This document shows positions 1 through 7,810 of a DNA stretch of 10,387 bases, piece after piece. The position numbers and the translations under genes are program-made. The notes below the pieces were generated by a model. That model did no database searches. It saw nothing but the letters and a program-made list of their open reading frames with translations, and had not been told where the DNA came from. How positions within the stretch are numbered: the stretch's first letter is position 1; each line of letters begins with the position of its first letter. This DNA is from Dunaliella salina (Eukaryota > Chlorophyta > Chlorophyceae > Chlamydomonadales > Dunaliellaceae). The stretch is taken from the NCBI GenBank assembly GCA_002284615.2, contig MU069598.1:158994-169380 (forward strand), in the 5' to 3' direction.

Positions 1-36
<36 letters not shown>
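1..36. repeat. (AC)18 dinucleotide microsatellite, truncated by the window edge
   Basis: The window opens with 18 uninterrupted copies of the dinucleotide ac. The array begins at base 1, so its true length is not known. It is a simple sequence repeat typical of eukaryotic nuclear DNA, and no coding frame crosses it. Confidence 0.97.
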
Positions 37-39
<3 letters not shown>

Positions 40-477
40 TGCACAATTCTGAACCTGCATGAGTTTCTCTGGAAGGGAGGGCACACTGCAGTACGGATAC
101 CATGCCTTGACTCCAATTGAATGTTCTCTCTCTGTCCTACGTTCCCAGGGGGCCAGTAGCGAATTGGGGATTTGTTGGAGCTGTGAGTGCAGATGAAGTA
201 TTGCTGTCATTCCATGAGATAATTTAATCTGCAATGTGCGCTGCATTTGGTGTCTCAACCTCTATCATCTGTCGTTACCTTCACTCAACCTGTTCTGCCA
301 CATACTGCTGCACCCTCGCTGATTGTATCTGCTGCGCACACTGTCTCACTCACTAAACAAGCTCAGAGGGAACGTGTGAATTGCTGTGGTTGCTTATAAG
401 GGAGCATTGTCTGTCCCTGGATGCAAAGATTGCTCCTATGATTTGCCGAGTCCTTGTGCAGAAGCTCTTTTTTCCAG
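37..477. other. Non-coding stretch with no supported gene
   Basis: I see no reading frame of convincing length, no RNA gene and no repeat here. The last ~20 bases (about 458-477) form a pyrimidine-rich run ending in ttttttccag. That would suit a spliceosomal intron 3' end ahead of the candidate exon that follows. Confidence 0.5.
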
Positions 478-565
478 TGCCGACGCATACCTCATTGCCC
501 CATCATACAGGGATTAGCTGATATGAAGAAGGGTCCCGAGGTGATCAGCCCAAACATGACTGGAG
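478..565 (+). other. Weak candidate internal exon (88 nt), unidentified
   Basis: An 88-base segment is bounded on the left by a polypyrimidine tract plus cag (to 477) and on the right by a strong donor-like gag|gtaagc (GT at 566-567). The frame starting at 478 is open throughout and reads CRRIPHCPIIQGLADMKK, then GPEVISPNMTG, which looks protein-like. I do not recognise the family. No flanking exon was found, and splice-like signals of this quality occur by chance in 10 kb. This is inference from splice signals and an open frame only. Confidence 0.15.
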
Positions 566-1504
566 GTAAGCCTGTCAGGATCTCTTCAAAAAACAACTCA
601 GCCACATCCATCCCAGCTTTTCATGTCTGGCATCTCTTAGCATACGGTTTTGGGCAAGACCCTGTCATGGGGCGTAAGACCCTCCATTGGCTCCTTTGAT
701 GGTGCAATTTCGCACCTGCTGCTCTGCTGGCCAGGCCGGCAATTTCGGAAGGAAAGCATGGCATTTTGCTGGTGGGATGCTTATCAGGGTCTCTCCTACG
801 TCCTTGTGCATAAGTGGACCATTGTGTCTTTGTTGCATGGTCTGCTTGCTTCAAGCCTAGGATAAGGCAGCTTGTTTGGCCTGCCCTTAGCAAGTGTCAT
901 GCAGAATGTACGCAGCACGTACAGGAATACCAGGGCATGCTGAGCCATGCTCATGGACATTGTGTACCTTGAATCACAACTCATCGCCTCAGGGAATGAA
1001 TGGTTACAAGCTCACAGGAAATAAGCTACCAGTCATAACGCATGACTACCTTTTAAGCTAAAAGTTGGGTAACAAACTCATTGGGAGACATAGTTCAGTG
1101 AATGAAAGACTAGCTTTGCCAAACTTCCTATGTTGCAAGGGCCCCCATATTTGCTCATTATATTGAAAAAGATATACGAAAGTGAGCGGTGCAGAGGCCC
1201 ATCTAAGGTGCTCCGACATGCAGCTCTGTATTTGTGCAGCTGCCAGCAGCGCAGGCGTGCTCGAGGTTGTGCAAAACATTTACCCATCCATGACACATTG
1301 ATTTTATGCTTTGACAACCCTCCTGACCAAGGAGAAACCTACTGTTGCTTATCCGCATCCATCCTTTTGACACTGTCAGTGGACCGGACAGAGGTTTTGC
1401 CCCCATTGCTCTGTTTCCATGAGTGAGAATGGACAAGGGCCCTTATCTAAAGGAGGGTCTACATAACAGAAGATGTAGAGGAAGGAGAGGCGGACCCCAG
1501 GCAC
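566..1504. other. Non-coding stretch with no supported gene
   Basis: Short overlapping frames on both strands (the longest about 90-98 codons, around 621-893 and 1130-1426) compete with one another and show no recognisable motif, so I treat them as chance. There is a small hairpin, ctttta-agc-taaaag, around 1051-1065. I found no RNA gene or long repeat. Confidence 0.5.
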
Positions 1505-1961
1505 CCTCACTAATACACCTGCATTGTTCACCAATTGCACTTCCATGCAGTCTTGTGCATCTACTCCACCCTCCATCATTTACCTCCACTGCTCACCTCT
1601 ATTGTACACCTCCATTGTGCACTGATTGCACTGCCATGCAGTCATGTGCTGCTACCTGCTCAGCCCTCCATTTTTTACCTTCAGTGAACACCTCCATTGC
1701 TCATCGATTGCACCGCCATGCAGCCATGTGCACCTATTCAGCCCTCCATTGTCCACTTCCAGTGTTCACCCTTTGTTTACTCCTCCATTGTGCGCCCTCA
1801 TTGGACGCCTCCATTGTTCATCAATTGCACTGCCACGCAGTCATGTGCACCTACTCAGCCCTCCATTGTTCACTTCCAGTGTTCACCCTTTGTGTACACC
1901 TCCATTGTTCACCTCATTGCACTGCCATGCAGTCATGTGCATCTACTCGGCCCTCTTCATG
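1505..1961. repeat. Diverged CT-rich minisatellite, five copies of an 82-117 bp unit
   Basis: The anchor gcactgccatgcagtcatgt recurs, with a few substitutions, at 1537, 1628, 1710, 1827 and 1919, giving spacings of 91, 82, 117 and 92 bp. Between anchors, each unit holds a run such as ctactcagccctccattgtt followed by several ~12-bp subrepeats of the form ctccattgttcac. Unit length varies by gain or loss of these subrepeats; the 117-bp interval holds extra ones. Because unit lengths are not constant multiples of three, the reading frame changes from copy to copy. All three forward frames are nonetheless open over much of the array. This follows from a stop-poor repeat sequence, so I do not call a protein, although the frame at 1423-2046 (207 codons, Cys/His/Ser/Pro-rich) is the longest in the window. 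Confidence 0.88.
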
Positions 1962-2040
1962 CGCTTTGCCTGGATGGTGCAGCCGCGCAACTACCTCCTG
2001 TTTGCTTGTCATGCCTCCAATGAAGCTGTGCAGTTGTACC

Positions 2041-2175
2041 AAATGAGCAGGTGGGTGCTGGTAATCTAAATGAACACACGTGCAATTGAGCAGGCGGATG
2101 CAGATGTCACAAATTAACAGATGATCAGTATGAGCAGGTGGGCAGATCTCGCGCAGAAGGACAGAGAGGGGTAAG
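2041..2175. repeat. Three decayed copies of a ~44-bp tandem repeat
   Basis: The core tgagcaggtggg (second copy tgagcaggcgga) occurs at 2044, 2087 and 2131, spaced 43 and 44 bp. The first two units also share similar following sequence (aatctaaatgaaca against cacaaattaaca); the third is more diverged and runs into a purine-rich tract. It lies just downstream of the 1505-1961 minisatellite but has a different unit. Confidence 0.55.
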
Positions 2176-2536
2176 GAAAAATCAGAGGGTCAAGGAAATG
2201 AAAAGAGAGGGTCAAAATACGCAGCATGGGGTGGATTAGCGAATGCTTTTGCCCTGGACCAAATCAAAAAAAGGAAATCTTCCTGTGTTGGTCGGTATGC
2301 TTTGCACTTCCAATTCATTGTTTTCCAGAATTCTGGCTGGTTGCACTGTAGGTTGTCCCAACGGCTGGTTCACCTTTGCCTTGGCCAAAAGCAGCCATTG
2401 CAACTCTTAGCATGTCTCAGCGCCCACTGCATCATTCTTGGACCTGCGTCCTAGGAATGTGCTGCTGAACTGACGCTGTGCTTGACAAGGTTCAAAAATC
2501 TGACGTGACATGGAAGCCAAAGAACAGTTGTGCATT
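2176..2536. other. Non-coding stretch, purine-rich at its left end
   Basis: About 2150-2215 is strongly A/G-rich on the plus strand and contains agagggtcaa twice within ~25 bp. The remainder shows no open frame of note, no RNA gene and no clear repeat. Confidence 0.5.
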
Positions 2537-2634
2537 AGGTAAGATTACATCGCTTTATCCCCCTACAAGGGCGGCTGAGCGGAAACACAGAGACCCGTAA
2601 TTCGACCAGTCTAAAAAAGAAAGCGGTGCTCAAA
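2537..2634 (-). mobile_element. SINE-related repeat fragment, copy A
   Basis: The plus strand matches copy B (8883-8978) over most of its length: taagatt, atcgct, tatcc, caagggc, then the near-identical core ctgagcggaaacacag, and finally agtct plus an A-rich run. The core is shared more weakly with 9910-9965 (ctgagcggaatcaaac), which in reverse complement carries a tRNA-type B box. I therefore place A in the same family and on the minus strand. Its own B box is degraded to gtgtttcc and no good A box is visible, so it is a truncated or old copy. The family assignment is inference; the similarity to copy B is seen directly. Confidence 0.6.
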
Positions 2635-3314
2635 CTTGTATACTCATGTCAACTGAATAGGGTCTACAGGGGAAAGGTCTTCAGTCGAGACGTGCGACTG
2701 CTGGCCTGCTCATTTAAGATGACTATGTCATGAACAAGTGCTGTACTTCACAGGGAGGTAGTATGAAGGTGTTGAGGGGCGTAGAATGTAGTCGGCAGGA
2801 AGACCAGGAAAATTGTGAATGGGACCGCGATAGGCATCGTCGTCCCCTCCCTTCACCAATGTGCGATCTAGAATTTCGACAGATCTGTTGGCAAAAATCC
2901 AGCAACTCTGGGGCGAATCAGTCCCAGATTTCAGCTCAAAACCAGACGATTGCACAAAATAGTGGGTCAAATCACTCAGCCAATTCCTGGCCGGCTCTTT
3001 CATTAACACAATTTGAATTCCGATAGAACAAAATGCAACACCGCGCAAATTTGTGCCAGAGCGGGAGCGGCCGCTTGCACCATGAGCAAGCTGACAGAGT
3101 TCCCTCCTTGCATGCCTGTATCCCGAATGGATGCCCCATGCCAGCACACTCCCTCAGTGCCACCTCGGATGTGATGTGGGGAGTGTTTCCACTGCCTGCG
3201 TAGTTTTTCTTTTCTTTTTGCCACCTCGGAAAATGTGGCATTGTGGTGCAATGAGATGACATAAGCGCAGCTGAAGTGCAAGAGCGCTGGTCGTTTGGTG
3301 CAATCTTGAAAGCC
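2635..3314. other. Stretch without a supported gene; overlapping minus-strand open frames only
   Basis: Several minus-strand frames of 111-141 codons overlap one another in different phases between 2728 and 3489. None shows a recognisable domain, and overlapping open frames in multiple phases are what sequence with few stop trinucleotides gives. I found no splice-bounded exon, RNA gene or repeat. The 141-codon frame at 2972-3397 is the longest and ends inside otherwise ordinary sequence. Confidence 0.45.
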
Positions 3315-3335
3315 CCCTTTTTGTGCCAAAAAGGG
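3315..3335. repeat. Perfect hairpin, 9-bp arms and 3-nt loop
   Basis: ccctttttg (3315-3323) is followed by tgc and then its exact reverse complement caaaaaggg (3327-3335). No run of T follows on either strand, and this is a eukaryotic context, so I do not call it a bacterial-type terminator. No function is evident. Confidence 0.8.
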
Positions 3336-3589
3336 TGCAAAACAGTCTCTGGTCCACATGGAGCACCTCGACACGCCAAATGTTCACTCGAACCCATGCT
3401 TGGGACATAGGAGAATGTTTGGCATGCTCAGGGCATCCACAGGTGAATTTAGGTGAATGTAGAGCCCCCAGGTGCAGTTGGCCATACACAGGGGGCTCCA
3501 GCCACTAGGGCGAGCTGGAGTTTCCCAGAATCACCCCCATTTTTTTCCGGAGGGGGGTTGGATACACCCAAACTTTGTGTTTATCAGTC

Positions 3590-3670
3590 TGGAATCATTC
3601 TTGTCAATTTTGGACCATCATTTGTATTCCTGGACAACCATTTGATTTTTTGGACAATCCACTCGAAGAA
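3590..3670. repeat. Decayed 20-bp tandem repeat, three to four units
   Basis: tggacca, tggacaa and tggacaa begin units at 3611, 3631 and 3651, exactly 20 bp apart. The first two share catttg followed by a T-rich run. A more diverged unit (tggaatcattcttgtcaattt) precedes them from 3590. The sequence is AT-rich and non-coding. Confidence 0.55.
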
Positions 3671-3685
3671 ACTTTTCATACATTT

Positions 3686-3873
3686 ATGGAGTGCCTGTTC
3701 CACTTTCCAGAACCACAGGAAACACAGTCGGAATGGATAGAAAAGAAATGAATGAATTGAGTGTGATAAAAAAAGAGTGTATGCGTATGATAGAGGAGAA
3801 GGCTATGCACGTCTCGAAGGGGTTTATTGGGTATCCAAAACCTCATCAAATTAATTCCGACGAAGACCGTTGA
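3686..3873 (+). pseudogene. Possible broken coding remnant, unidentified
   Basis: Two protein-like stretches lie end to end in different frames. From the ATG at 3686, one frame reads MECLFHFPEPQETQSEWIEKK and then stops at 3749-3751. Overlapping it, another frame from the ATG at 3733 runs to the TGA at 3871-3873. It encodes a 47-codon charged segment rich in Lys, Glu and Met, ending in GYPKPHQINSDEDR. The abrupt switch of plausible coding from one frame to another would suit a frameshifted remnant of a transposon or host gene. I recognise no family, the pieces are short, and chance remains likely. Confidence 0.15.
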
Positions 3874-4997
3874 TTATCCCCAGGTTTCCCAGTCATGCGT
3901 AACTCAAAAGATCCCCAGGAATGCTGTAGATTCCACAACTTGCAAGGATAAAGGCAAGAGAGGAGCTTATGCTTTGTCCCACGGCTCAGTGAGGCGTTGA
4001 AGTTGGCCGCGCAGTCTCTTAAGTCTGCCTCCTACCATAGACATTTGGATGGATGAAAAGGGAGGACAAATGAGAGTCACATAGTTGTTGGATGCAGGGG
4101 CAGTTTGGCCAAGTTCAAAAAGGTGCCTTGCTCATGTACAGGCAGAAACCAGGTGCCTTGCTGCATGTGACAAGCCCGTGGCCCAGCGCTGGACTATTCT
4201 TTCAGGAAATGGTTGTATTTGAGTGTGCACTGTAGTTTGCAGGTGTGAGAAATGTGTGTCCCAAACGGTAAGAGGTGTGAGTGGTCAAAAGTACCACATC
4301 CTTCCGCCTCAGCAGCATCGCAATTTGTGCTCATTGAAGCAGCTGCACTTGCGCAGGGGACTTCTCAATGCAGCTTTCTCTGTGGTTGGAACCTCCTTGC
4401 ATGGCTGCCATCTCTGTTGCTATTTTGGTGCCTAGCTGACAGTATTTATCTGACGAGGTTTTGGGGGATGTAGCAAAATGGCCACATTGGGTGCTCTTGC
4501 TACAAATCAGGTGCAACAGAGGGCCACAAAGAAAAGGCTAGCAGTCAGTCAATTTGGCTGAAGCCCCGGAACCCCCTGCGACCTTGTAGAAGGCAACAAA
4601 GAATTTCTGGTGGAGGGCACGGAAATTTTGGGCTGGGCTCTCCTGACCCACCAAACCCCCCCCAGCCTCCCCCTTCCAGTGCCCTTATCCAGACAAAGAA
4701 AGGTACCAATCTGCTCCTCTTTTCATTCCCCATCCATCTGCATACTCAGTCCATTTAAAAAGTGGGTTGTAGCAGAGTTAAGGGGCAAAAACTAAGCAGC
4801 AGATGCCCATACCTGCCCTTCCAGGCACCCACAAATGGCTCGCAAGTCCGCAGATTGCCTTCCAGATTTCACTAAGCAAGGACACATCATACATTGGCAC
4901 TTTCCTGTGAGCTTGGATTGATTTGCTGCATGCTGGCCTCCACGTCCCTTGCTGCTCAGACCCTTGCGTGCTTGGCACTGACTCCCAGCCATGTACA
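3874..4997. other. Non-coding stretch with no supported gene
   Basis: All open frames here are short (about 60-86 codons) and overlap in competing phases on both strands. The 12-mer aggtgccttgct occurs twice, at 4121 and 4151, a 30-bp direct repeat. A C-rich patch lies at about 4650-4672. I see no RNA gene, transposon end or recognisable protein. Confidence 0.5.
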
Positions 4998-5005
4998 CAC
5001 ATATC
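4998..5005. repeat. Left 8-bp target-site duplication, cacatatc
   Basis: These 8 bases immediately precede the left terminal inverted repeat at 5006 and are repeated without mismatch at 5915-5922, immediately after the right end. Eight-base duplications are characteristic of hAT (and P) superfamily insertion. Confidence 0.9.
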
Positions 5006-5275
5006 TAGGGTTGGCCAGTTCCGTACATGAGATTTCATATACGTGTGTAATACGTGTATATCCGTATAATACGGCCGTATATCCGTAGAGTCCGTATAAT
5101 TCAGATTTTAAAAATTCTCAGAATTAAGTCAAAGGGGGGTCTTTCTGCAGCTCTCGGAGAGCTGAGCATGCCTACCCAATCCTGTTCCACCAAAAAATGA
5201 AAGTTTGCGAGGCTAGGGCAGCCCAGGCACACAGGCATAATTCAGACGCCATTGTACTTCAGTTTGAAAGACCAT

Positions 5276-5430
5276 AGCAGCCTCCCTCAATCCCAAAATT
5301 CTGTCTTCCTCCCATCAAGCCCATCAACTACTTGCACACCTTTCCCCACAACCCAAACTTCCCCCCCCACACTTTTTTCCCACACCTTCCCCCCATCACT
5401 CATCCTCCTCTATCATACCTCATACTTGCA
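5276..5430 (+). other. Pyrimidine-rich interior tract of the hAT-type element
   Basis: The plus strand is dominated by C and T, with C-runs such as ttccccccccac and accttccccccatc. It yields stop-poor frames rich in Pro, Ser and Leu (5252-5578 and 5332-5520). These look compositional, not genic. A near-duplicate of cttgcctgagtacc / cttgcctgagcacc follows at about 5513-5541, just before the single undetermined base at 5545. Confidence 0.55.
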
Positions 5431-5702
5431 CCTCCTCCTGCTGGACTACTCGTGCCAGCCTTTTGTGCAGCTGTGTTCCCTGTTGGTATGCCCTGTGCTG
5501 ATCCACCATCCCTTGCCTGAGTACCTCTTGCCTGAGCACCCCTTNGTGGTTTCAGGCAGCCTTATATGGGCAGGCTGAAGCTGAGGCCCCAGGGCACCTG
5601 AAGCATGGCCCCATACACTTCGAACATTTTAAATCATGCAATCATTAAACAACTTTGTTTAGCTTTTGGGGGTATCGAATTTCAGCCACTCGATGTTTTG
5701 TC

Positions 5703-5728
5703 GAAGGGTCCCTTTGAAGGGTCCCTTT
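5703..5728. repeat. 13-bp perfect tandem duplication inside the transposon
   Basis: gaagggtcccttt occurs twice head to tail (5703-5715 and 5716-5728). It lies at the inner edge of the right subterminal region of the hAT-type element. Confidence 0.9.
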
Positions 5729-5780
5729 CTAAGGCACATACGGGATTTTGCTGTATTGTACGCTTATACCTGTCTAAGCA

Positions 5781-5806
5781 TCTAATACGGAATTTGCCGT
5801 ATTAGA
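5781..5806. repeat. Subterminal hairpin made of two inverted tatacgg-type motifs
   Basis: tctaatacgg (5781-5790) and its exact reverse complement ccgtattaga (5797-5806) flank the 6-nt spacer aatttg. Pairing extends outward with one mismatch (aagcatctaatacgg against aagcgtctaatacgg). The arms contain the same motif that is repeated through both ends of the transposon. Confidence 0.85.
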
Positions 5807-5914
5807 CGCTTATATGGGTACGGATACGGAGGTCCCCCCCGCTTATACGGGCCGTCTTATACGTACCGTATATTATACGACGTCTTAGACCTTATACGGA
5901 ATTGGCCAACCCTA

Positions 5915-5922
5915 CACATATC
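5915..5922. repeat. Right 8-bp target-site duplication, cacatatc
   Basis: Identical to 4998-5005 and directly adjacent to the right terminal inverted repeat that ends at 5914. Confidence 0.9.
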
Positions 5923-5949
5923 CCCTTAAATTTGCAGAAAGAGTATAAC

Positions 5950-6170
5950 AATCGTCAGTTCTTGAGCTCAGAAACCCGATGATGTATTTCAGATCATCTA
6001 GAAGATTCCTGGGAGGGGGAGGAGGGTGTCCCAAAATTTCAGTCCCCGCTCAAACCACCCACCTATCCCCCCACTCCCTCCAATTGGACTCATATACCAA
6101 TCGATGGCTCTTGAGCTCAGGATCCCAATGACATCGTCTTAATAGGGATCGACGCGTGCCATCCAACAGG
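5950..6170. repeat. Two units of a dispersed repeat (period ~149 bp) related to the 8491-8805 array
   Basis: The core cttgagctcag occurs at 5961 and 6110, preceded in both cases by atcg and followed by a similar ~30-bp stretch (aaacccgatgatgtat / gatcccaatgacatcgt). Ahead of the second core lies ccctccaattggactcatat. This resembles the ccctccaaattggaccatgt that precedes tttgagactcaggatcg in the array near 8601. The shared order of motifs indicates one repeat family at both sites. Its class is unknown to me. Confidence 0.55.
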
Positions 6171-6972
6171 TATGCTTTCTGGAACCTCTTGGTTGCAAGG
6201 TAAGAAAAGCACAGCCAAATTTTTGGCTTTGCTTGTACTGCAATTACAAGTACACCTTGATGATAAGCATAAGTTCGACAGTTTGGGCATCCTGCGTGTT
6301 GGCAGCCTTCCATCCCTCTTCATTTCCAATTGGCTGGAGACTCCCCTCTCATCAGCTCGACAAGTGAAACGGCCATCCAATTAAAAAAAAAAAAGATTAA
6401 TACCAATGCCCAGAACCCAAAATTGAGTCATCATCGTTGCTAACAAAGATGATGATGGGCTGCTTCTTCTGCTGTTGATTGCCCGATGGTGCGGGCCGCC
6501 GCTGCTTTGCTGCCAACCACTTTGCTCTTGCTTATCAAATGGGAACTGCTCGAGAAATGTAAATGTTAAGTGTGTACAGGTTTGTGTCATGACAGTGCAG
6601 TAGACTTTGTTTCTTCGGGTTTACAAAGAAAAAAGGCCATTGCTGCAGCGTCGAAATGCAAGGCTGGAGCTGAAGCAAGGAGGATTATTATAATATTAAG
6701 AGAAAGTCGAATGTAAAATGCATGCGGTTGTGAGTCATGACAAAGCAGCAAAGCTTTGTGTGAAATTAATAATGCTAGAACCAGCTTTAGTATGCGAGTG
6801 GAGGAGAAATAATGACATGTGATGCATTTGTCAAAAGGAGCTCACACTGATCGGTCAAAAAGTACTTTGGGAATGTGGAGCTCGGGCTGTTAAAAAACTG
6901 TGACTCAATCTTACCTAGGAGAGCAGCAACAACACTGAACTGACATTAAGGTGTGCGCAAAGTTAGAGCGTG
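6171..6972. other. Non-coding stretch with no supported gene
   Basis: A 12-base A-run (6383-6394) sits just right of 6171-6380. It could be the tail of a retroposed sequence or a simple A tract; no body could be assigned to it. A small hairpin, tcatcatc/gatgatga, lies near 6428-6457. Open frames are 70-87 codons and compete on both strands. Confidence 0.45.
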
Positions 6973-6988
6973 CAAAGAGTACTCTTTG
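6973..6988. repeat. Perfect 16-bp palindrome
   Basis: caaagagtactctttg equals its own reverse complement. It stands alone in non-coding sequence between short repeats of cgtgcaaag-type sequence. A dimeric DNA-binding site is one possible reading, but nothing else here supports it. Confidence 0.85.
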
Positions 6989-7698
6989 AGGCGCGCTGTG
7001 AGTGCATGGGCCGGAACATGTTGTATTCGCTGTTTGCATGACTCTGCACAGAAGATGTAACATGCTTCAGGAGATTTCATACACTTGCAGCTTACATTTC
7101 ACCGTGTCATCAAAGCTTGGCGTGAAGGGAAATGTGCAGCTTCCTCACTGGAACTCGCACTCGATGCAGAAGAGTTGAGGTTAGCAAACTGTTGGAAATG
7201 AATCAAAAGATCCACATCAAGTGCATCCATTTTCATTTGTTTGACATTTCATTTCTGCATTTTTACATCATGATGTGCGGACATCAAGGGGCATCAAAGA
7301 CATCTTGGACGTTGTGCTTCTGTTTTGAGCCTTCGGGTCTACAGCTCTGCACACACAGAGGAAGAAGCCATCGATTGATATGCACTGCTGCAAGGGTTAT
7401 TTTTAGATTGCAAGAGTTGCTTGTCTCTAGCCGATCCCTCTGCAACTATGGTGGTTGAGTGCCTACTTTTGAGTACCCTTAAAATAATGATCATCGCAAC
7501 CACTCACTCAGCTTCCGTTCCAAATTTTGCAGATGGTATCAATGGAACAGCTCGCAGCCCGATCATTGAGGCCTTGCTCCTGCACTCGCGCGGCGCCCGT
7601 AGTTCAACTCATGATATCCCAAATCGTGCGGTGCCCAAGGTTCATGAGCCCATGATTACGCTGCGTTTTGTCGACCCATGGTACCTGGATTCAGATAG
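6989..7698. other. Non-coding stretch with no supported gene
   Basis: Two consecutive plus-strand frames (7132-7458, 108 codons, and 7421-7735, 104 codons) lie in different phases. The second contains protein-like residues (PMITLRFVDPWYLDSDRR) just before the 28-bp array at 7699 and ends inside that array. I recognise no family and see no splice structure joining them, so I do not call a gene. Confidence 0.4.
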
Positions 7699-7810
7699 GC
7701 GTTTTGAAGAAGCCATCAGTCAGGAGGTATTTTGAAGAAGCCGTCAGTCAGAAGGCGTTTTGAAGAAGCCATCAGTCGGAAGGTTTTTTGAAGAAGCCGT
7801 CAGTCAGAAG
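7699..7810 (+). repeat. 28-bp minisatellite, four complete units with A-B-A-B variation
   Basis: Four head-to-tail units of exactly 28 bp start at 7699, 7727, 7755 and 7783. Each reads g-n-n-ttttgaagaagcc, then rtcagtcrgrag. Units 1 and 3 have gcgttttg and catcagtc; units 2 and 4 have ttttg preceded by gta or gtt and cgtcagtc. The variants therefore alternate, which suggests that a 56-bp pair was duplicated. The 28-bp length shifts the reading frame by one base per unit, so the array does not encode a regular peptide repeat. No spacers separate the units. Confidence 0.95.

Larger units (their letters stand above)
5006..5914. mobile_element. Non-autonomous hAT-type DNA transposon, 909 bp
   Basis: The left end reads tagggttggccagttccgta. 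The right end, in reverse complement, reads tagggttggccaattccgta, so 19 of the first 20 bases match. The first five bases fit the hAT terminal consensus YARNG, and the element sits between perfect 8-bp duplications, also as in hAT. Both ends carry dense subterminal copies of ccgtata/tatacgg (about 5019-5100 and 5745-5900), the kind of clustered motif bound by hAT transposases. The interior (about 5100-5740) contains a CT-rich tract, a 13-bp direct duplication and no transposase motif that I can see. It would therefore need a transposase from elsewhere. The intact duplication suggests a fairly recent insertion. Seen directly: terminal repeats, duplication and motifs. Inferred: superfamily, from those signatures. 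Confidence 0.88.

Noticed and set aside
621..893. 90-codon minus-strand frame, Arg/Lys/Pro-rich
   Set aside because: A plus-strand frame covers the same region, there is no motif, and the length is ordinary for chance.
1423..2046. 207-codon plus-strand open frame
   Set aside because: It lies on a degenerate tandem repeat whose unit lengths break the frame, and two other plus frames are open over the same bases. It has no recognisable domain, so repeat composition explains it better than a gene.
3315..3335. Rho-independent terminator
   Set aside because: The hairpin is AT-rich at its top, lacks a following T-run, and there is no bacterial gene context.
2728..3489. Overlapping minus-strand frames of 111-141 codons
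   Set aside because: They overlap in several phases, none has a recognisable motif, and no splice or start context favours one of them.
5252..5578. 108-codon proline/leucine-rich frame inside the transposon
   Set aside because: It follows from the pyrimidine-rich tract; a second frame is also open there, and nothing resembles a transposase or a BED zinc finger.
6383..6394. Poly(A) tail of a retroposed element
   Set aside because: The 12-base A-run has no recognisable element body or target-site duplication around it.
7132..7735. Two consecutive ~105-codon plus frames
   Set aside because: They are in different phases with no shared domain, the second ends in the 28-bp minisatellite, and no family is recognised.
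7699..7810. CRISPR array
   Set aside because: The 28-bp units are directly adjacent with no spacers, and the window is eukaryotic in character.
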